Origin: Flectonema sp. DT1601
Lineage: Eukaryota; Euglenozoa; Diplonemea; Diplonemida; Diplonemidae
Assembly: GCA_964019425.1 (NCBI GenBank)
Contig: OZ025795.1
Span: 1,120,001 to 1,184,000, forward strand
Direction of reading: 5' to 3'
DNA length: 64,000 bases
The position numbers and the translations under genes are program-made. The notes under the pieces were generated by a model. That model did not search any database and was not told where the DNA came from. It saw only the letters and a list, made by a program, of their open reading frames with translations. Shown here piece after piece: positions 22,719 through 35,571 of this stretch (position 1 is the stretch's first letter; each line of letters opens with the position of its first letter).

Positions 22719-23490
22719 AAAAAAATAAAAAGATACCAACAGGTGGGGTGATGGGTTGCGCCACTGCAATCCAGTCACAAAAAGAAACAAAGGTAATCTC
22801 CAGGGTTCTCGACCCTTGGCTCTCCCTGCGCAAGCATCGCATGGAGGGTGACGCTAAGCACCCGGGGGGTACGAAACAAACTTTCCCCCTGCTGTCCTGT
22901 TTGAAATAAAAAAAAAAAAAAAAAAAACAAAGGGATAGAAGTAAACAGAATACATTACACCTCAACAGGTGACGCTAAACACCCAGGGGATACAAACCAA
23001 ACTTTCCCCCTGTTGCCCTGTTTGAAATAAATTAAAAAAAGAACAAGAAAACAGAATACAATACTCAGCAATCAGACTCGTTCACTCGCTTCGCCAGAGC
23101 CGTTCGAGCCGATGCTCATGTAAAGTTACCTGTTTTCTTTTAACAAATTAAATAAAATAAAATAAAAATAAAGTATACAAACCAAACTTTCCCTGGAATA
23201 AAAGAAAGTTTACAACGGGAATAGGGCAGGAGCCAAAAGCTCCCAGTCCGTTACTTCCCACCTTATCGAAATTCATACCTAACAATCAGTGCGTTCACTG
23301 GCCTTAGGGCTGTTCGGACTTATGCTTTGGACTGTTCCCTTGCAGAAAAAAAAAGTAAAATAAACCAACTTTGGGACATTGGAAAAGCATAAAATAAAAG
23401 TTGCTACAACCAAAAGACAACTGCAAAAAATAAGGTTTTTGTAGGGGAGCTACAATGTAGCAATAATGTCACACAGTCATGTGGCAAGCT

Positions 23491-24842
23491 GAATAAGAAA
23501 TTTGGGAGAGGAATAGGGGCAGTGAACTTTTGATTCAGGCCCTTCCCAACGAACAGGACGAAGACTTCTAAAACCTGAGATGAACCAATTGAGTTGAAAC
23601 AAACAAATAACAGAGACGCAACACATACCGGAACATCATCGCAAGCAATGCTTCGGACCTCCGTCGACCTTCGTTCTTCCGGCGGCAAAGGGAAACAAGA
23701 AAGAACGGGCAATGAGACAAACCTGTTAGTTGGTGTTGTGTTGTTGTTAAAAACAAAAACATAAACGCCAGGAAGTTCGACAACGAAGACATCGACATCG
23801 ATCGCTGCTCTGCAGATGTCCGGCGGGTGTTTGTCTACACTGTGTTTATTGTTTGTTTTTTTCCCAAGGTTCAACCCCGGGAAGAGAAGTAAAAAATTCC
23901 GTCAGTGTTGGCCTTCCTGTTCGAAGGTGCGCACCAATGACGATAAATAGAGTGGGGGGGAGAAAACCTTTGATCCAACTGGATCCCTTCACGAGCTGAC
24001 ATTGCCATGTGAAGTTAAATATTCTGGCGATGCCAGCTCAGGCGACTTAGCCTGCTTTTTTCTTTAAATAAAAAAAATAAAAAGATACCAACAGGTGGGG
24101 TGATGGGTTGCGCCACTGCAATCCAGTCACAAAAAGAAACAAAGGTAATCTCCAGGGTTCTCGACCCTTGGCTCTCCCTGCGCAAGCATCGCATGGAGGG
24201 TGACGCTAAGCACCCGGGGGGTACGAAACAAACTTTCCCCCTGCTGTCCTGTTTGAAATAAAAAAAAAAAAAAAAAAAACAAAGGGATAGAAGTAAACAG
24301 AATACATTACACCTCAACAGGTGACGCTAAACACCCAGGGGATACAAACCAAACTTTCCCCCTGTTGCCCTGTTTGAAATAAATTAAAAAAAGAACAAGA
24401 AAACAGAATACAATACTCAGCAATCAGACTCGTTCACTCGCTTCGCCAGAGCCGTTCGAGCCGATGCTCATGTAAAGTTACCTGTTTTCTTTTAACAAAT
24501 TAAATAAAATAAAATAAAAATAAAGTATACAAACCAAACTTTCCCTGGAATAAAAGAAAGTTTACAACGGGAATAGGGCAGGAGCCAAAAGCTCCCAGTC
24601 CGTTACTTCCCACCTTATCGAAATTCATACCTAACAATCAGTGCGTTCACTGGCCTTAGGGCTGTTCGGACTTATGCTTTGGACTGTTCCCTTGCAGAAA
24701 AAAAAAGTAAAATAAACCAACTTTGGGACATTGGAAAAGCATAAAATAAAAGTTGCTACAACCAAAAGACAACTGCAAAAAATAAGGTTTTTGTAGGGGA
24801 GCTACAATGTAGCAATAATGTCACACAGTCATGTGGCAAGCT
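23491..24842 (+). repeat. Family C tandem unit 2 (1352 bp)
   Basis: This uninterrupted unit serves as the reference for C. It has the terminal stem-loop at 23491-23555, ACTGGATC near 23977, GACTTAGCCTG near 24043, the GACGCTAAGCACCC hairpin near 24205 with a second version near 24325, and an embedded family A 3' end at about 24555-24624. It matches unit 1 closely apart from the MITE. Confidence 0.9.
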
Positions 24843-25090
24843 GAATAAGAAATTTGGGAGAGGAATAGGGGCAGTGAACTTTTGATTCAGGCCCTTCCCA
24901 ACGAACAGGACGAAGACTTCTAAAACCTGAGATGAACCAATTGAGTTGAAACAAACAAATAACAGAGACGCAACACATACCGGAACATCATCGCAAGCAA
25001 TGCTTCGGACCTCCGTCGACCTTCGTTCTTCCGGCGGCAAAGGGAAACAAGAAAGAACGGGCAATGAGACAAACCTGTTAGTTGGTGTTG
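24843..25090 (+). repeat. Family C unit 3, truncated
   Basis: The first ~248 bp of a third C unit, starting with the stem-loop, stop at GTTGGTGTTG. Family B follows at once with GTTACCAGGTGAG, so the two families are directly fused here. Confidence 0.88.
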
Positions 25091-26085
25091 GGTTAAGTTA
25101 CCAGGTGAGATTTGGACTGTTAGCTTTTGGCTAAGGCCCTCCCTGAAGAGCAAGAACAAAAAAACTACTCACACCTGAAGAAAACATACACAAAGAACAC
25201 ACTGTAAGCTGTGTGTGTATTTTGTGTTTGTCACAACAGGAGAGAAAAGAAAGAATGTCAAGGTTGGTCACCTTGCCTATCAACGCACAACATTGGTGGT
25301 CTCTACTAGACCCTGAGTGATCCCACTGGATCTCTCATCGTTCATAGTACCCTGTGTGAAGTTATAAAATCAAAGGTAAACTATGAACTACAAATGACTT
25401 AGCCTGTTATTATAATGCCACAGGCAGGCCCTGCATTCAGCAACTATCCAGCAGTGCTTGGATGTCCTGATCTTCTTCTAAAAAAAAGAAAGAAAAACAA
25501 AACTGTAGCTGGGATCACTCAGGATCAACAGACTACCAATGCTACCTGTTGTACTTGCTCACTATGGGGGGTGATGCCAAACACCCAGAAGTACTAAACT
25601 GCTTTCCTTCTTGCTGCCCAGGAGTTTCTGACCAGAACTAATAGAAAATAAAAAGTAGATGGGAAACAATAAAAAGTAAAATGGATATAACTGAAGTTAA
25701 ACAAGACAAATGAAGTAACAGACCAGAACAGAAAGAGGATTGTAATAGAAGATTACAAATAAAAAAATGCAAGTATCAACACATAATCAAGATACACCAG
25801 CAGCTAACAAACAACATAAAATTGAAGATCAGTTGCCAGAGTATTTCAACCATGGTAGAATACTCGCCCCTCTGGCAGGGATTATCCCAGACTTGTCCTT
25901 TAATTTAGTTGGACACCATGGCTTACAACCCTTCCAGAGGGAAGCACCATTATGACTTCTAATTTTTTTCTTCAAGAAAATCATAAGGTGGGAACAAAGA
26001 AAAATGCTAAGAGGAACCCCTTATTAACACCTAAGACATCTAAACTGCAGCCCAGCTTATGCCCAATGCACTAACAGGTCATTCC
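25091..26085 (+). repeat. Family B unit (second variant), truncated at the right
   Basis: The sequence matches the 12637-13858 variant from the stem-loop through AACAGGTCATTCC, then breaks off where a MULE transposase fragment begins. The CTAAGTG-hairpin part of the unit is missing. Confidence 0.9.
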
Positions 26086-26293
26086 TCCAGCGATGCCCCC
26101 AAAGCAAGGAAAAAGGACTTAAACCTTCCACCCTCTTCTTTTATGTCCCACTGGGTACCGGGGTTTTGTTCCGCCAGTGAGGTGAACCAGGCCTGTAACC
26201 AGGCAAATCCCTCATGGGGGTCACCATTGATCTCTTTATCGGCCTCTCCGAGGGCCCGGTATACAGTATCCTTCCCTACTGTTATGCCGCAAA
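26086..26293 (-). pseudogene. MULE transposase fragment (region before the DDE core)
   Basis: The minus strand gives one open run of about 70 residues with features I associate with MULE transposases just upstream of the catalytic domain: GITVGKDTVYRALGEAD, an aromatic-rich helix (GFAWLQAWFTSL), the NPGT motif, then GRFKSFFLALG. The first catalytic Asp would follow but is not present, so this is a ~200 bp fragment wedged between a B unit and a reversed A copy. The plus-strand frame over the same bases is a shadow. It may belong to the same family as the zinc-finger fragment at 36416, which would be the N-terminus of such a protein. Confidence 0.6.
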
Positions 26294-26486
26294 GAATTCG
26301 ATAGAGTGGGAAGTAACGGACTGGGAGCTTTTGGCTCCTGCCCTATTCCCGATGTAAACTTTCTTTTTAATTTTTTTTTTTTTTTTAACAGGCCCAGAGG
26401 GCGACAATGACTGTTGCTGACCAAGGAATACTATTCAAATGAATTTTCGTTTCAAAGAAACGAACAGTATTAAGAGAGAGGCAGAG

Positions 26487-26518
<32 letters not shown>

Positions 26519-26694
26519 AGAAATATGAAGAGGAAATAATCAAACATGAAAAAAATAAAAAAAAAAAAAAAATATAAATAAAAAACGTTGTATGAAAAAG
26601 GAAAAAAAAGAAAAAAAGAAAAAAGACCAGAAAAGGAAAGAGAAAATGAAAAGGTATAATATTATTGTGGGGATATGAGGATAGCAGGGAGATG

Positions 26695-26726
<32 letters not shown>

Positions 26727-28550
26727 TTATTATTTAAAAAAAGGAAACAATCAGTTTAGCGTCTCGATCGGGACGGAAAATAGAAATTAATCGACATAGT
26801 CGATCGATAGAAAAAAAAACAATGATAACATTGTTTATTCTTTTTTTTTTTTTTTTTTTTTTTTTAAATCCTTTTAATTATTTTAAAGAAAAAACAATCA
26901 GTTTAGCGTCTTGACCAGGACGGAAAATAGAAAGTGATCGACATAGTCGATCGATAAAAAAACAATGATAACATTGTTTATTCTTTTTTTTTTTTTTTTA
27001 AATTCTTATTATTTATTTTTTAAAGAAAAAAAAACGGAAAATAAAAATTAGTCGACAAAGTCGAACGATGAAAAAAAACAATGATAACATTGTTTATTCT
27101 TTTTTTTTTTTGTTTTTTTTTTATATTCTTTTTTATTAATTTTGAAAAAAAAAACAATCAGTTTAGCGTCTTGACCAGGACGGAAAATAGAAAGTAATCG
27201 ACATAGTCGATCGATAAAAAAACAATGATAACATTGTTTAATCTTTTTTTTTTAAAATTCTTTTTATTTATTTTTTAAAGAAAAAAAACGGAAAATAGAA
27301 ATTAGTCGACAAAGTCGAACGATAAAAAAACAATGATAACATTGTTTATTCTTTTTTTTTTATTTTTTTTATATTATTTTTTTAATTAATTTTGAAAAAA
27401 AAACAATCAGTTTAGCGTCTTGACCAGGACGGAAAATAGAAAGCGATCGACATAGTCGATCGATAAGAAAACAATGATAACATTGTTTATTCTTTTTTTT
27501 TATTTTAAATTCTTTTTATTTATTTTTTAAAGAAAAAAACGGAAAATAGAAATTAGTCGACAAAGTCGAACGATAAAAAAAAACAATGATAACATTGTTT
27601 ATTCTTTTTTTTGTATTTTTTTATATTCTTTTTTATTAATTTTGAAAAAAAAAACAATCAGTTTAGCGTCTTGACCAGGACGGAAAATAGAAAGTGATCG
27701 ACATAGTCGATCGATAAAAAAAAAAAACAATGATAATATTGTTTATTCTTTTTTTTTTTTTTAAATTCTTTTTATTTATTTTTTAAAGAATAAAAATGGA
27801 AAATAGAAAATAGTCAACAAAGTCGAACGATAACAAAAAACACAATGATAACATTGTTTATTCTATTTTTTTATTTTTATTTTTTTTCTATTCTTTTTTA
27901 TTAATTTTGAAAAAAAAAAAAACAATCAGTTTAGCGTCTTGACCAGGACGGAAAATAGAAAGTAATCGACATAGTCGATCGATAAAAAAAACAATGATAA
28001 CATTGTTTATTCTTTTTTTTTTTTTTTTAAATTCTTTTTATTTATTTTTTAAAAAGAAAAAAACGGAAAATAGAAATTAGTCAACAAAGTCGAACGATAA
28101 AAAAAAAACAATGATAACATTGTTTATTCTTTTTTTTTTACTTTTTTTATATTCTTTTTATTAATTTTGAAAAAAAAACAATCAGTTTAGCGTCTTGACC
28201 AGGACGGAAAATAGAAAGTGATCGACATAGTCGATCGATAAAAAAACAAGGATAACATTGTTTATTCTTTTTTTTTATTTTAAATTCTTTTTATTTATTC
28301 TTTAAAGAAAAGAAACGGAAAATAGAAATTAGTCGACAAAGTCGAACGATAAAAAAAAACAATGATAACATTGTTTATTCTTTTTTTTTTTTTTTTTTTA
28401 TATTCTTTTTTATTAATTTTGAAAAAAAAAACAATCAGTTTAGCGTCTTGACCAGGACGGAAAATAGAAAGTGATCGACATAGTCGATCGATAAAAAAAC
28501 AATGATAACATTGTTTATTCTTTTTTTTTATTTTATATTCTTTTTATTTA
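26294..28550 (-). mobile_element. 5'-truncated family A copy, reverse orientation
   Basis: The minus strand shows the tail (26294-26695), beginning from GAATTCGATA, the reverse of the usual end with one T missing, and then satellite monomers in alpha/beta alternation up to about 28550, where the sequence changes abruptly at GGAAAATTCTCC. No ORF part is present. Monomer order matches copy 1: the CCTGATCGAGACGC-type unit next to the tail, then dimers. Confidence 0.88.
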
Positions 28551-29192
28551 GGAAAATTCTCCGTTGCTACCCCAAAACTTTATTTTTCTCCGTTGTAGTC
28601 CACCTAAAAGAATTTTTCTCCGTTGTGTTTTTTTTTCTTTTTTTTTTTCGCTGTTGTGTGCCACCTAAACTTTTTTTTCGCTGTTGTGTGCCACCTATAT
28701 TTATTTTTCGCTGTTGTGTGTCACTTGACCTTTTTTCCCTTTTCCTTTTTTTTTTTTCCCCTTTTTTTTTTTTTTTTTTTTTGTGCACCTGTCTACCTGG
28801 TTAGTTAGTTAGATACCATACACTCATCTGATGGATTGATTGAAAGCTAATAACACAAACGGTTAAGGATGTGATGACTTGGGAAATGATAAAAGTAATC
28901 TTCCTTCTGGAACTTCTGCTCAGTACACGCAAATGCATCTTGACACGCGGGAACCCTTCGGGCAGTACTGCGCTCTTGATAATTTAAGGTAGCCTTAAAA
29001 AAGCTCTCATGCTTGCATGAGTTAGATACCCTGATAACCCGGTCAGAAACAGGAGTGTCGCTTGCGACCAGGCTGTCTGTAACTCGCAGGTGTCTTGGCC
29101 TTGAAATTCGGTTGGAATGACGTGTAAGAGGACAACAGTTCTCTGTAAGGTGACCCAGCCCTGCACACATACCGTTCTTTGCATGCACTTGT
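28551..29192. other. Unassigned segment with a short minisatellite
   Basis: The first ~190 bp (about 28555-28740) are five or six imperfect 32-36 bp units around CGCTGTTGTGTGCCACCTA and CTCCGTTGTAGTCCACCTA, each with a T tract. The remaining 450 bp look unique. On the minus strand the peptide CAGLGHLTENC resembles half of a CCHC zinc knuckle, too little for a call. The segment ends where family A copy 2 starts. Confidence 0.5.
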
Positions 29193-30819
29193 AGAAATCT
29201 TCCCTGTGGAAGAAGTCAAAATCCACAAAGTAACAAAACTGAAAACGATCGAAAAGCTCACCATTGAAAGATCGTGGCTTGAGAAATGTTTTATCTGGCA
29301 AACTTGTTACGCATCGGCTCTTTCTATTCTACTTATTGCCAATGGTTCTTCCTCCCCGGCCCCTTCTGTTTTGTTAGATGAGGATGAGCTCACTGGACTC
29401 TCCTTGTCATTCTCTTCTATTTCTTCCATCTCTTTCCAGACTCCCCCACCTGAACTCATGTCAACGGGATCGCAAACACTTCCTGCTGATTTCGCTATAG
29501 TGATAAGAACTCAATCTGACATGGGTTCTCAAACCCCCTTGTACAAAAAAAAAGAAGGAAAATTAAGGCTGAAACTTTCCTTGAAATGCCAGATTTTAGA
29601 AAACGAATTAGAGCAAATGAAAGAACGAATTTTTTATGTTCTATTTTTATTTTACTTTAATGCGATGTCAGCCTCCCTCGAGAAAGACAAGCAGTTACTA
29701 AATGGATTACCTGTTGAGATCAAAGCTACCAACCAGGATCCATCCTCACTTCCTCCTGCGCCCCCTGTTTTAATTATTGAAAAAGATAGAAAAGAATATG
29801 AACTTCTGGAAGGAGTAATTCAACGGTTAACAGCAGAACGCGATGAATCGAAGACTTCTCTTTCTGCACTAGTTCGACAATATGACTTAGTGGAAGATTA
29901 CAGGAAACGTGAGCTCGCAAATCTGACTCAGAGAGCAGACCTATCGGAAATGGCGCTCTTTAATTACCATCAAAGGTTTGTTCTTCTGTCGAATGAATTG
30001 GAGACCAAATGTAATGAGGAAAGAGAAAGTAAAATAAGACTTTTCTATACTCAACAGGAGGTCGAGAGTTTGCGTGCCGCGCGTCCCCGTATGACCCACT
30101 TTAGTCAACAAGTTTCCCCCCGAACCCCCGTTCTGTATGAATCTGTTGCTATGATGAAGATAGCAAAGAACTACCTCTCGCTCTTTACAACTACGAGTAG
30201 TCTTTTTACTCCTCTTATTAAACCCCTTATCCCTACCCTTAATTATATCACCCCTCTTTGTCCTCTAGCCTCAATTCCTCCGACAATGCCGCAGAGTGAA
30301 GCTCTCGACCGCACGCCGACCAAGATTTTACGACAAGAGAGTCACGTTATCTCCGTTAAAGAGAATACACCTATTGCGAGACAATGGTCCGAGGGTAGGA
30401 TTGACTTACTCGAGAATTACTGTCGAGCAGTAGATGACTCTCTCGAAACAAACGAGAAAGCGGCAGAGCTCTCAGAACAACTTCTGGATGCCCAACTTCG
30501 CCTCTCGGAGCTGAATCACCAACGGTGTACAACTCACGCAGAGCAGCTTGAGCAATCCATGATGTTAACGGGACTGGCGAGCGATTTAAATGCTCAACTC
30601 GCCTTGGCACGGTCTCAAATTGCGGCCCTGAAGTTCCAATTAGCTTCATGGGCAGAAGGTTTGAGTCCGCCAGACACAGAAGAACATGAGGAAAATGAAA
30701 CTCCGCCGAGAAAGTCTGAGCGTTCAACTCTGAAAAAACGAACCCCTCCATCAAGATATCGTTACAATCGAAGGAGATGTTCTGCTGATGACGTTCACGG
30801 TGACTCCACCCCCTTGTAA
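29179..30819 (+). CDS. Family A ORF, copy 2 (546 aa, 5'-truncated)
   Basis: From residue 6 onward the protein matches residues 143-683 of copy 1 without an amino-acid change that I can see. The first five residues come from flanking DNA, whose ATG happens to be in frame. It keeps the coiled-coil stretches and the basic tail but has no endonuclease-like domain. Whether it is ever translated is unknown; the intact frame may simply reflect youth. Confidence 0.6.
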   Translation: MHALVEIFPVEEVKIHKVTKLKTIEKLTIERSWLEKCFIWQTCYASALSILLIANGSSSPAPSVLLDEDELTGLSLSFSSISSISFQTPPPELMSTGSQTLPADFAIVIRTQSDMGSQTPLYKKKEGKLRLKLSLKCQILENELEQMKERIFYVLFLFYFNAMSASLEKDKQLLNGLPVEIKATNQDPSSLPPAPPVLIIEKDRKEYELLEGVIQRLTAERDESKTSLSALVRQYDLVEDYRKRELANLTQRADLSEMALFNYHQRFVLLSNELETKCNEERESKIRLFYTQQEVESLRAARPRMTHFSQQVSPRTPVLYESVAMMKIAKNYLSLFTTTSSLFTPLIKPLIPTLNYITPLCPLASIPPTMPQSEALDRTPTKILRQESHVISVKENTPIARQWSEGRIDLLENYCRAVDDSLETNEKAAELSEQLLDAQLRLSELNHQRCTTHAEQLEQSMMLTGLASDLNAQLALARSQIAALKFQLASWAEGLSPPDTEEHEENETPPRKSERSTLKKRTPPSRYRYNRRRCSADDVHGDSTPL

Positions 30820-33800
30820 TTCTCTTTTTCCTTACTTTCACATCACTTTGTTTATTTAGTTTTTTAGCTTATTTATTATTTATTGTTCGTTTTTGTTTGT
30901 ATTATTTTATCGATATGTTTATGTCCGTCAGATCATAACGTTAATCAGGTTAATTGTTAATTGTTAATTATAAATGGTCTAAACCCCAATCCAAGTTCCC
31001 AAGGCTTGGCATAGATTTGAGTGACGCCTTACTGGCCTCCTCATCCTCTATGAGTGGTGAGGGGGCCAGCAATGGTTTTTTTTTTTTTTTCTCTTATTTC
31101 TTTTTTTCTTTTTCTTTTACTCTAATATGAAATATTTTTGAACAAAATGTGATTATTAATTTAAAAAAAAAAAAAAAAAAATAATAATGTAAATGAATAA
31201 AAAAAAAAAAAAAAACATGCCTTGGGAATACAATCAAAGCCCCAAATAATCGGTCCTTTCTTTTTCCTTCTTGTCAAGTGATCGCTCCACTCGACGATCA
31301 CCAAAACCGATTGTATTTATATCTGTTCTTTTCTCAACGATCGGCTATACCGACCATTTTTTTTTTATATAAATAATTGTTTTCTTCTTCTCGACGATCA
31401 GTTCCAATTGATCGACCTTTTTTTTTTTTTCCTTTATTCCTTCCATCCCTCCCGCTCCCCTAATTGTAAATAAAAACAAGATCAGCTCAGCTTGATCGTT
31501 AATCTTTTTTTCTTTTTTAATTTAAACTGATTGTATTTATATCTGTTTATTTTTCTCAACGATCGGCTATACCGATCAACCTTTAAAATAATTTCTTCTT
31601 CTCGACGATCAGATCCAAATGATCAACCTTTTCTTTTTTTTTCCTCTATTCCTTCCATCCCTCCCGCTCCCCTATTTGTAATAAAAACAAGATCAGCTCA
31701 GCTTGATCGTTAATTTTTTTTCTTTCTTTTTTGTTGGTCCTAGTCAAGACCTTAAACTGACTAACCGGTCTTAATTTTAAATAAGTGTTAACCTAGTTTC
31801 TCTTTTCCTTTTCAATTTCCTTTTAATACTCTCTATCTGGTCTGTTATGTCATATTTCTCATTTAATTTTATCATCCATTTTACTTTTCACTGTTTCCCA
31901 TCTACATTTTATTTTCAAACAGTTACGGTCTGTTAAAAAAAAAAAAAAGTTTAAATAAGTTAAATTGAACATGTTAACTCAATTCCTCAATTCTTCCGTC
32001 ATGGTCATGACATTCTTTTTCGTTTCTCTAAATGCACAAGAGATACCATCACTCATGAGATACCAACGCACATACGAGATACCAGCACTCCAGAGATACC
32101 GACACGCTAGAGATACCAAGTCACTTGAGATACCTCCTTGTAAATTAATTCCCGGTATTTCAAATTTGAATTGATAGTGTCAACTCTGCTTGCTGCTCTT
32201 GTTAATGTGTTGTCTCCTGACAGTGATCTTAACTCCTGTAAAAAGAAAAAAAAAAAAAGAAATCAAAAAAGAAGAATTTTCAAACGAAGTTATAACAACC
32301 CCTACCACCCATTATGATCAATTCCGCTTGTTTTTTTTTTTTTTTTTTTAAAACAAAAAAAAATAAAAAATTATAAAAGATTAAACAATGTTATCATTGT
32401 ATTTTTATCGATCGACTATGTCGATTACTTTCTATTTTCCGTCCTGGTCAAGACGCTAAACTGATTGTTTTTTTTTTTTTTTTCCAAAATTAATAAAAAA
32501 GAATATAAAAAAAAAAAAATAAAAAAAAGAATAAACAATGTTATCATTGTTTTTTTATCGTTCGACTTTGTCGACTAATTTCTATTTTCCGTTTTTTTTC
32601 TTTAAAAATAAATAAAAAGAATTTAAAAAAAAAAAAAAAAAAAAAAGAATAAACAATGTTATCATTGTTTTTTTATCGATCGACTATGTCGATTACTTTC
32701 TATTTTCCGTCCTGGTCAAGACGCTAAACTGATTGTTTTTTTTTTTTTTTTTCAAAATTAATAAAAAAGAATATAAAAAAAAAAAAATAAAAAAAAGATT
32801 AAACAATGTTATCATTGTTTTTTTATCGTTCGACTTTGTCGACTAAATTCTATTTTCCGTTTTTTTCTCTTAAAAAATAAATAAAAAGAATTTAAAAAAA
32901 AAAAAAAAAAAAAGAATAAACAATGTTATCATTGTTTTTTTATCGATCGATTTTGTCGACTAATTTCTATTTTCCGTCCTGGTCAGGACGCTAAACTGAT
33001 TGTTTTTTTTTTTTCAAAATTAATAAAAAAAGATTATAAAAAAAAAAAAAAATAAAAAAAAGAATAAACAATGTTATCATTGTTTTTTTATCGTTCGACT
33101 TTGTCGACTAATTTCTATTTTCCGTTTTTTTCTCTTAAAAAATAAATAAAAAGAATTTAAAAAAAAAAAAAAAAAAAAAGAATAAACAATGTTATCATTG
33201 TTTTTTTATCGATCGACTATGTCGATTACTTTCTATTTTCCGTCCTGGTCAAGACGCTAAACTGATTGTTTTTTTTTTTTTTTTCAAAATTAATAAAAAA
33301 GATTATAAAAAAAAAAAAATAAAAAAAGAATAAACAATGTTATCATTGTTTTTTTATCGTTCGACTTTGTCGACTAATTTCTATTTTCCGTTTTTTTTCT
33401 TAAAAAATAAATAAAAAGAATTTAAAAAAAAAAAAAAAAAAAAAAGAATAAACAATGTTATCATTGTTTTTTTATCGATCGACTTTGTCGACTAATTTCT
33501 ATTTTCCGTCCCGGTCAAGACGCTAAACTGATTGTTTTTTCTAAATAAATAAAAAGAATAAAAAAAAAAAAAAAAAAAAAAAAAGATTAAACAATGTTAT
33601 CATTGTTTTTTTTTATCGATCGACTATGTCGATTACTTTCTATTTTCCGTCCTGGTCAGGACGCTAAACTGATTGTTTTTTCTTTAAAAAATAAATAAAA
33701 AGAATAAAAAAAAAAAAAAAAAAAAAAAAAAGAATAAACAATGTTATCATTGTTTTGTTATCGATTGACTTTGTCGACTAATTTCTATTTTCCGTCCTGG

Positions 33801-34129
33801 TCAAGACGCTAAACTGATTGTTTTTTCTTTAAAAAATAAATAAAAAGAATAAAAAAAAAAAACAAAAAAAAAAAGAATAAACAATGTTATCATTGTTTTT
33901 TTATCGATCGACTATGTCGATCACTTTCTATTTTTCGTCCTGGTCAGGACGCTAAACTGATTGTTTTTTCTTTAAAATTAATAAAAAGAATAAAAAAAAA
34001 AAAGAAAAAAGGAATAAACAATGTTATCATTGTTTTTATTTTATCGATCGACTATGTCGATTACTTTCTATTTTCCGTCCTGGTCAAGACGCTAAACTGA
34101 TTGTTTTTTCTTTAAAAAATAATAAGAAG

Positions 34130-34162
<33 letters not shown>

Positions 34163-34274
34163 ATAAACAATGTTATCATTGTTTTTTTATCGATCGACTA
34201 TGTCGATCACTTTCTATTTTTCGTCCTGGTCAAGACGCTAAACTGATTGTTTTTTCTTTAAAAATAATAAAAAG

Positions 34275-34308
<34 letters not shown>

Positions 34309-35101
34309 AATAAACAATGTTATCATTGTTTTTTTTTTTCGATCGACTATGTCGATCACTTTCTATTTTCCGTCCTGGTCAAGACGTTAAACTGATTGTT
34401 TTTTTTCAAAATTAATAAAAAAGAATACAAAAAAAAATAAAAAAAAAAGAATAAACAATGTTATCATTGTTTTTTTTTATCGATCGACTATGTCGATCAC
34501 TTTCTATTTTCCGTCCTGGTCAAGACGCTAAACTGATTGTTTTTTTTTTTCAAAATTAATAAAAAAGAATATAAAAAAAAAATAAAAAAAAAAGAATAAA
34601 CAATGTTATCATTGTTTTTTTTTTTACTGTTCGACTTTGTTGACTAATTTCTATTTTCCGTTTTTTTTTTCTTTTTAAAAAATAAATAAAAAGAATTTAA
34701 AAAAAAAAAAAAAAAAAAGAATAAACAATGTTATCATTGTTTTTTTTTCATCGATCGACTATGTCGATTACTTTCTATTTTCCGTCCTGGTCAAGACGCT
34801 AAACTGATTGTTTTTTTTTTCAAAATTAATAAAAAAGAATATAAAAAAAAAAAAAACAAAAACAAAAAGAATAAACAATGTTATCATTGTTTTTTTTTTA
34901 TCGTTCGACTTTGTCGACTAATTTTTATTTTCCGTTTTTTTTTCTTTAAAAATAAATAAAAAGAATTTAAAAAAAAAAAAAAAAAAAGAATAAACAATGT
35001 TATCATTGTTTTTTTATCGATCGACTATGTCGATCACTTTCTATTTTCCGTCCTGGTCAAGACGCTAAACTGATTGTTTTTTCTTTAAAATATTAAAAAG
35101 G

Positions 35102-35133
<32 letters not shown>

Positions 35134-35245
35134 AATAAACAATGTTATCATTGTTTTTTATCGATCGACTATGTCGATCACTTTCTATTTTCCGTCCTGG
35201 TCAAGACGCTAAACTGATTGTTTTTTCTTTAAAAAATAATTAAAA

Positions 35246-35280
<35 letters not shown>

Positions 35281-35535
35281 TTAATCAATGTTATCATTGT
35301 TTTTTTATCGATCGACTATGTCGATCACTTTCAATTTTCCGTCCTGGTCAGGACGCTAAACTGATTGTTTTTTCTTTAAAAATAAATGAAAAGAACAAAA
35401 AAAAAAAAAAAAAAAAAAGGAATAAACAATGTTATCATTGTTTTTTTTTTATCGATCGACTATGTCGATTACTTTCTATTTTCCGTCCTGGTCAAGACGC
35501 TAAACTGATTGTTTTTTCTTTAAAATAATTAAAAG

Positions 35536-35571
<36 letters not shown>

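Larger units (their letters stand above)
20927..23490 (+). repeat. Family C tandem unit 1 (with nested MITEs)
   Basis: After removal of the 1.2 kb MITE insertion this unit is about 1351 bp, matching unit 2. It opens with the conserved stem-loop (20927-20990; minus-strand stem TGAAT-CAAAA-GTTCA flanked by GGGC and GCCC). It shares short blocks with family B in the same order: ACTGGATC, TGTGAAGTTA, GACTTAGCCTG and a GGGTG/CACCC hairpin. Two diverged copies of a subunit containing GACGCTAARCACC and ACTTTCCCCCTG follow at about 22850-23160. A 75 bp family A 3' end is embedded at about 23203-23272 in the opposite sense. No convincing coding frame is seen; the 128-codon minus frame is a by-product. 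Confidence 0.88.

Noticed and set aside
26059-26304. 81-codon plus-strand frame
   Set aside because: It is the shadow of the minus-strand MULE fragment with the NPGT motif.
28502-28804. 100-codon F-rich frame and its antisense partner
   Set aside because: They run over T tracts of the satellite and the minisatellite and have no domain content.
28847-29188. Minus-strand 113-codon frame with half a zinc-knuckle-like motif
   Set aside because: Only one GH...C half-motif is present and competing frames are equally long, so a gag- or ORF1-like call is not supported.
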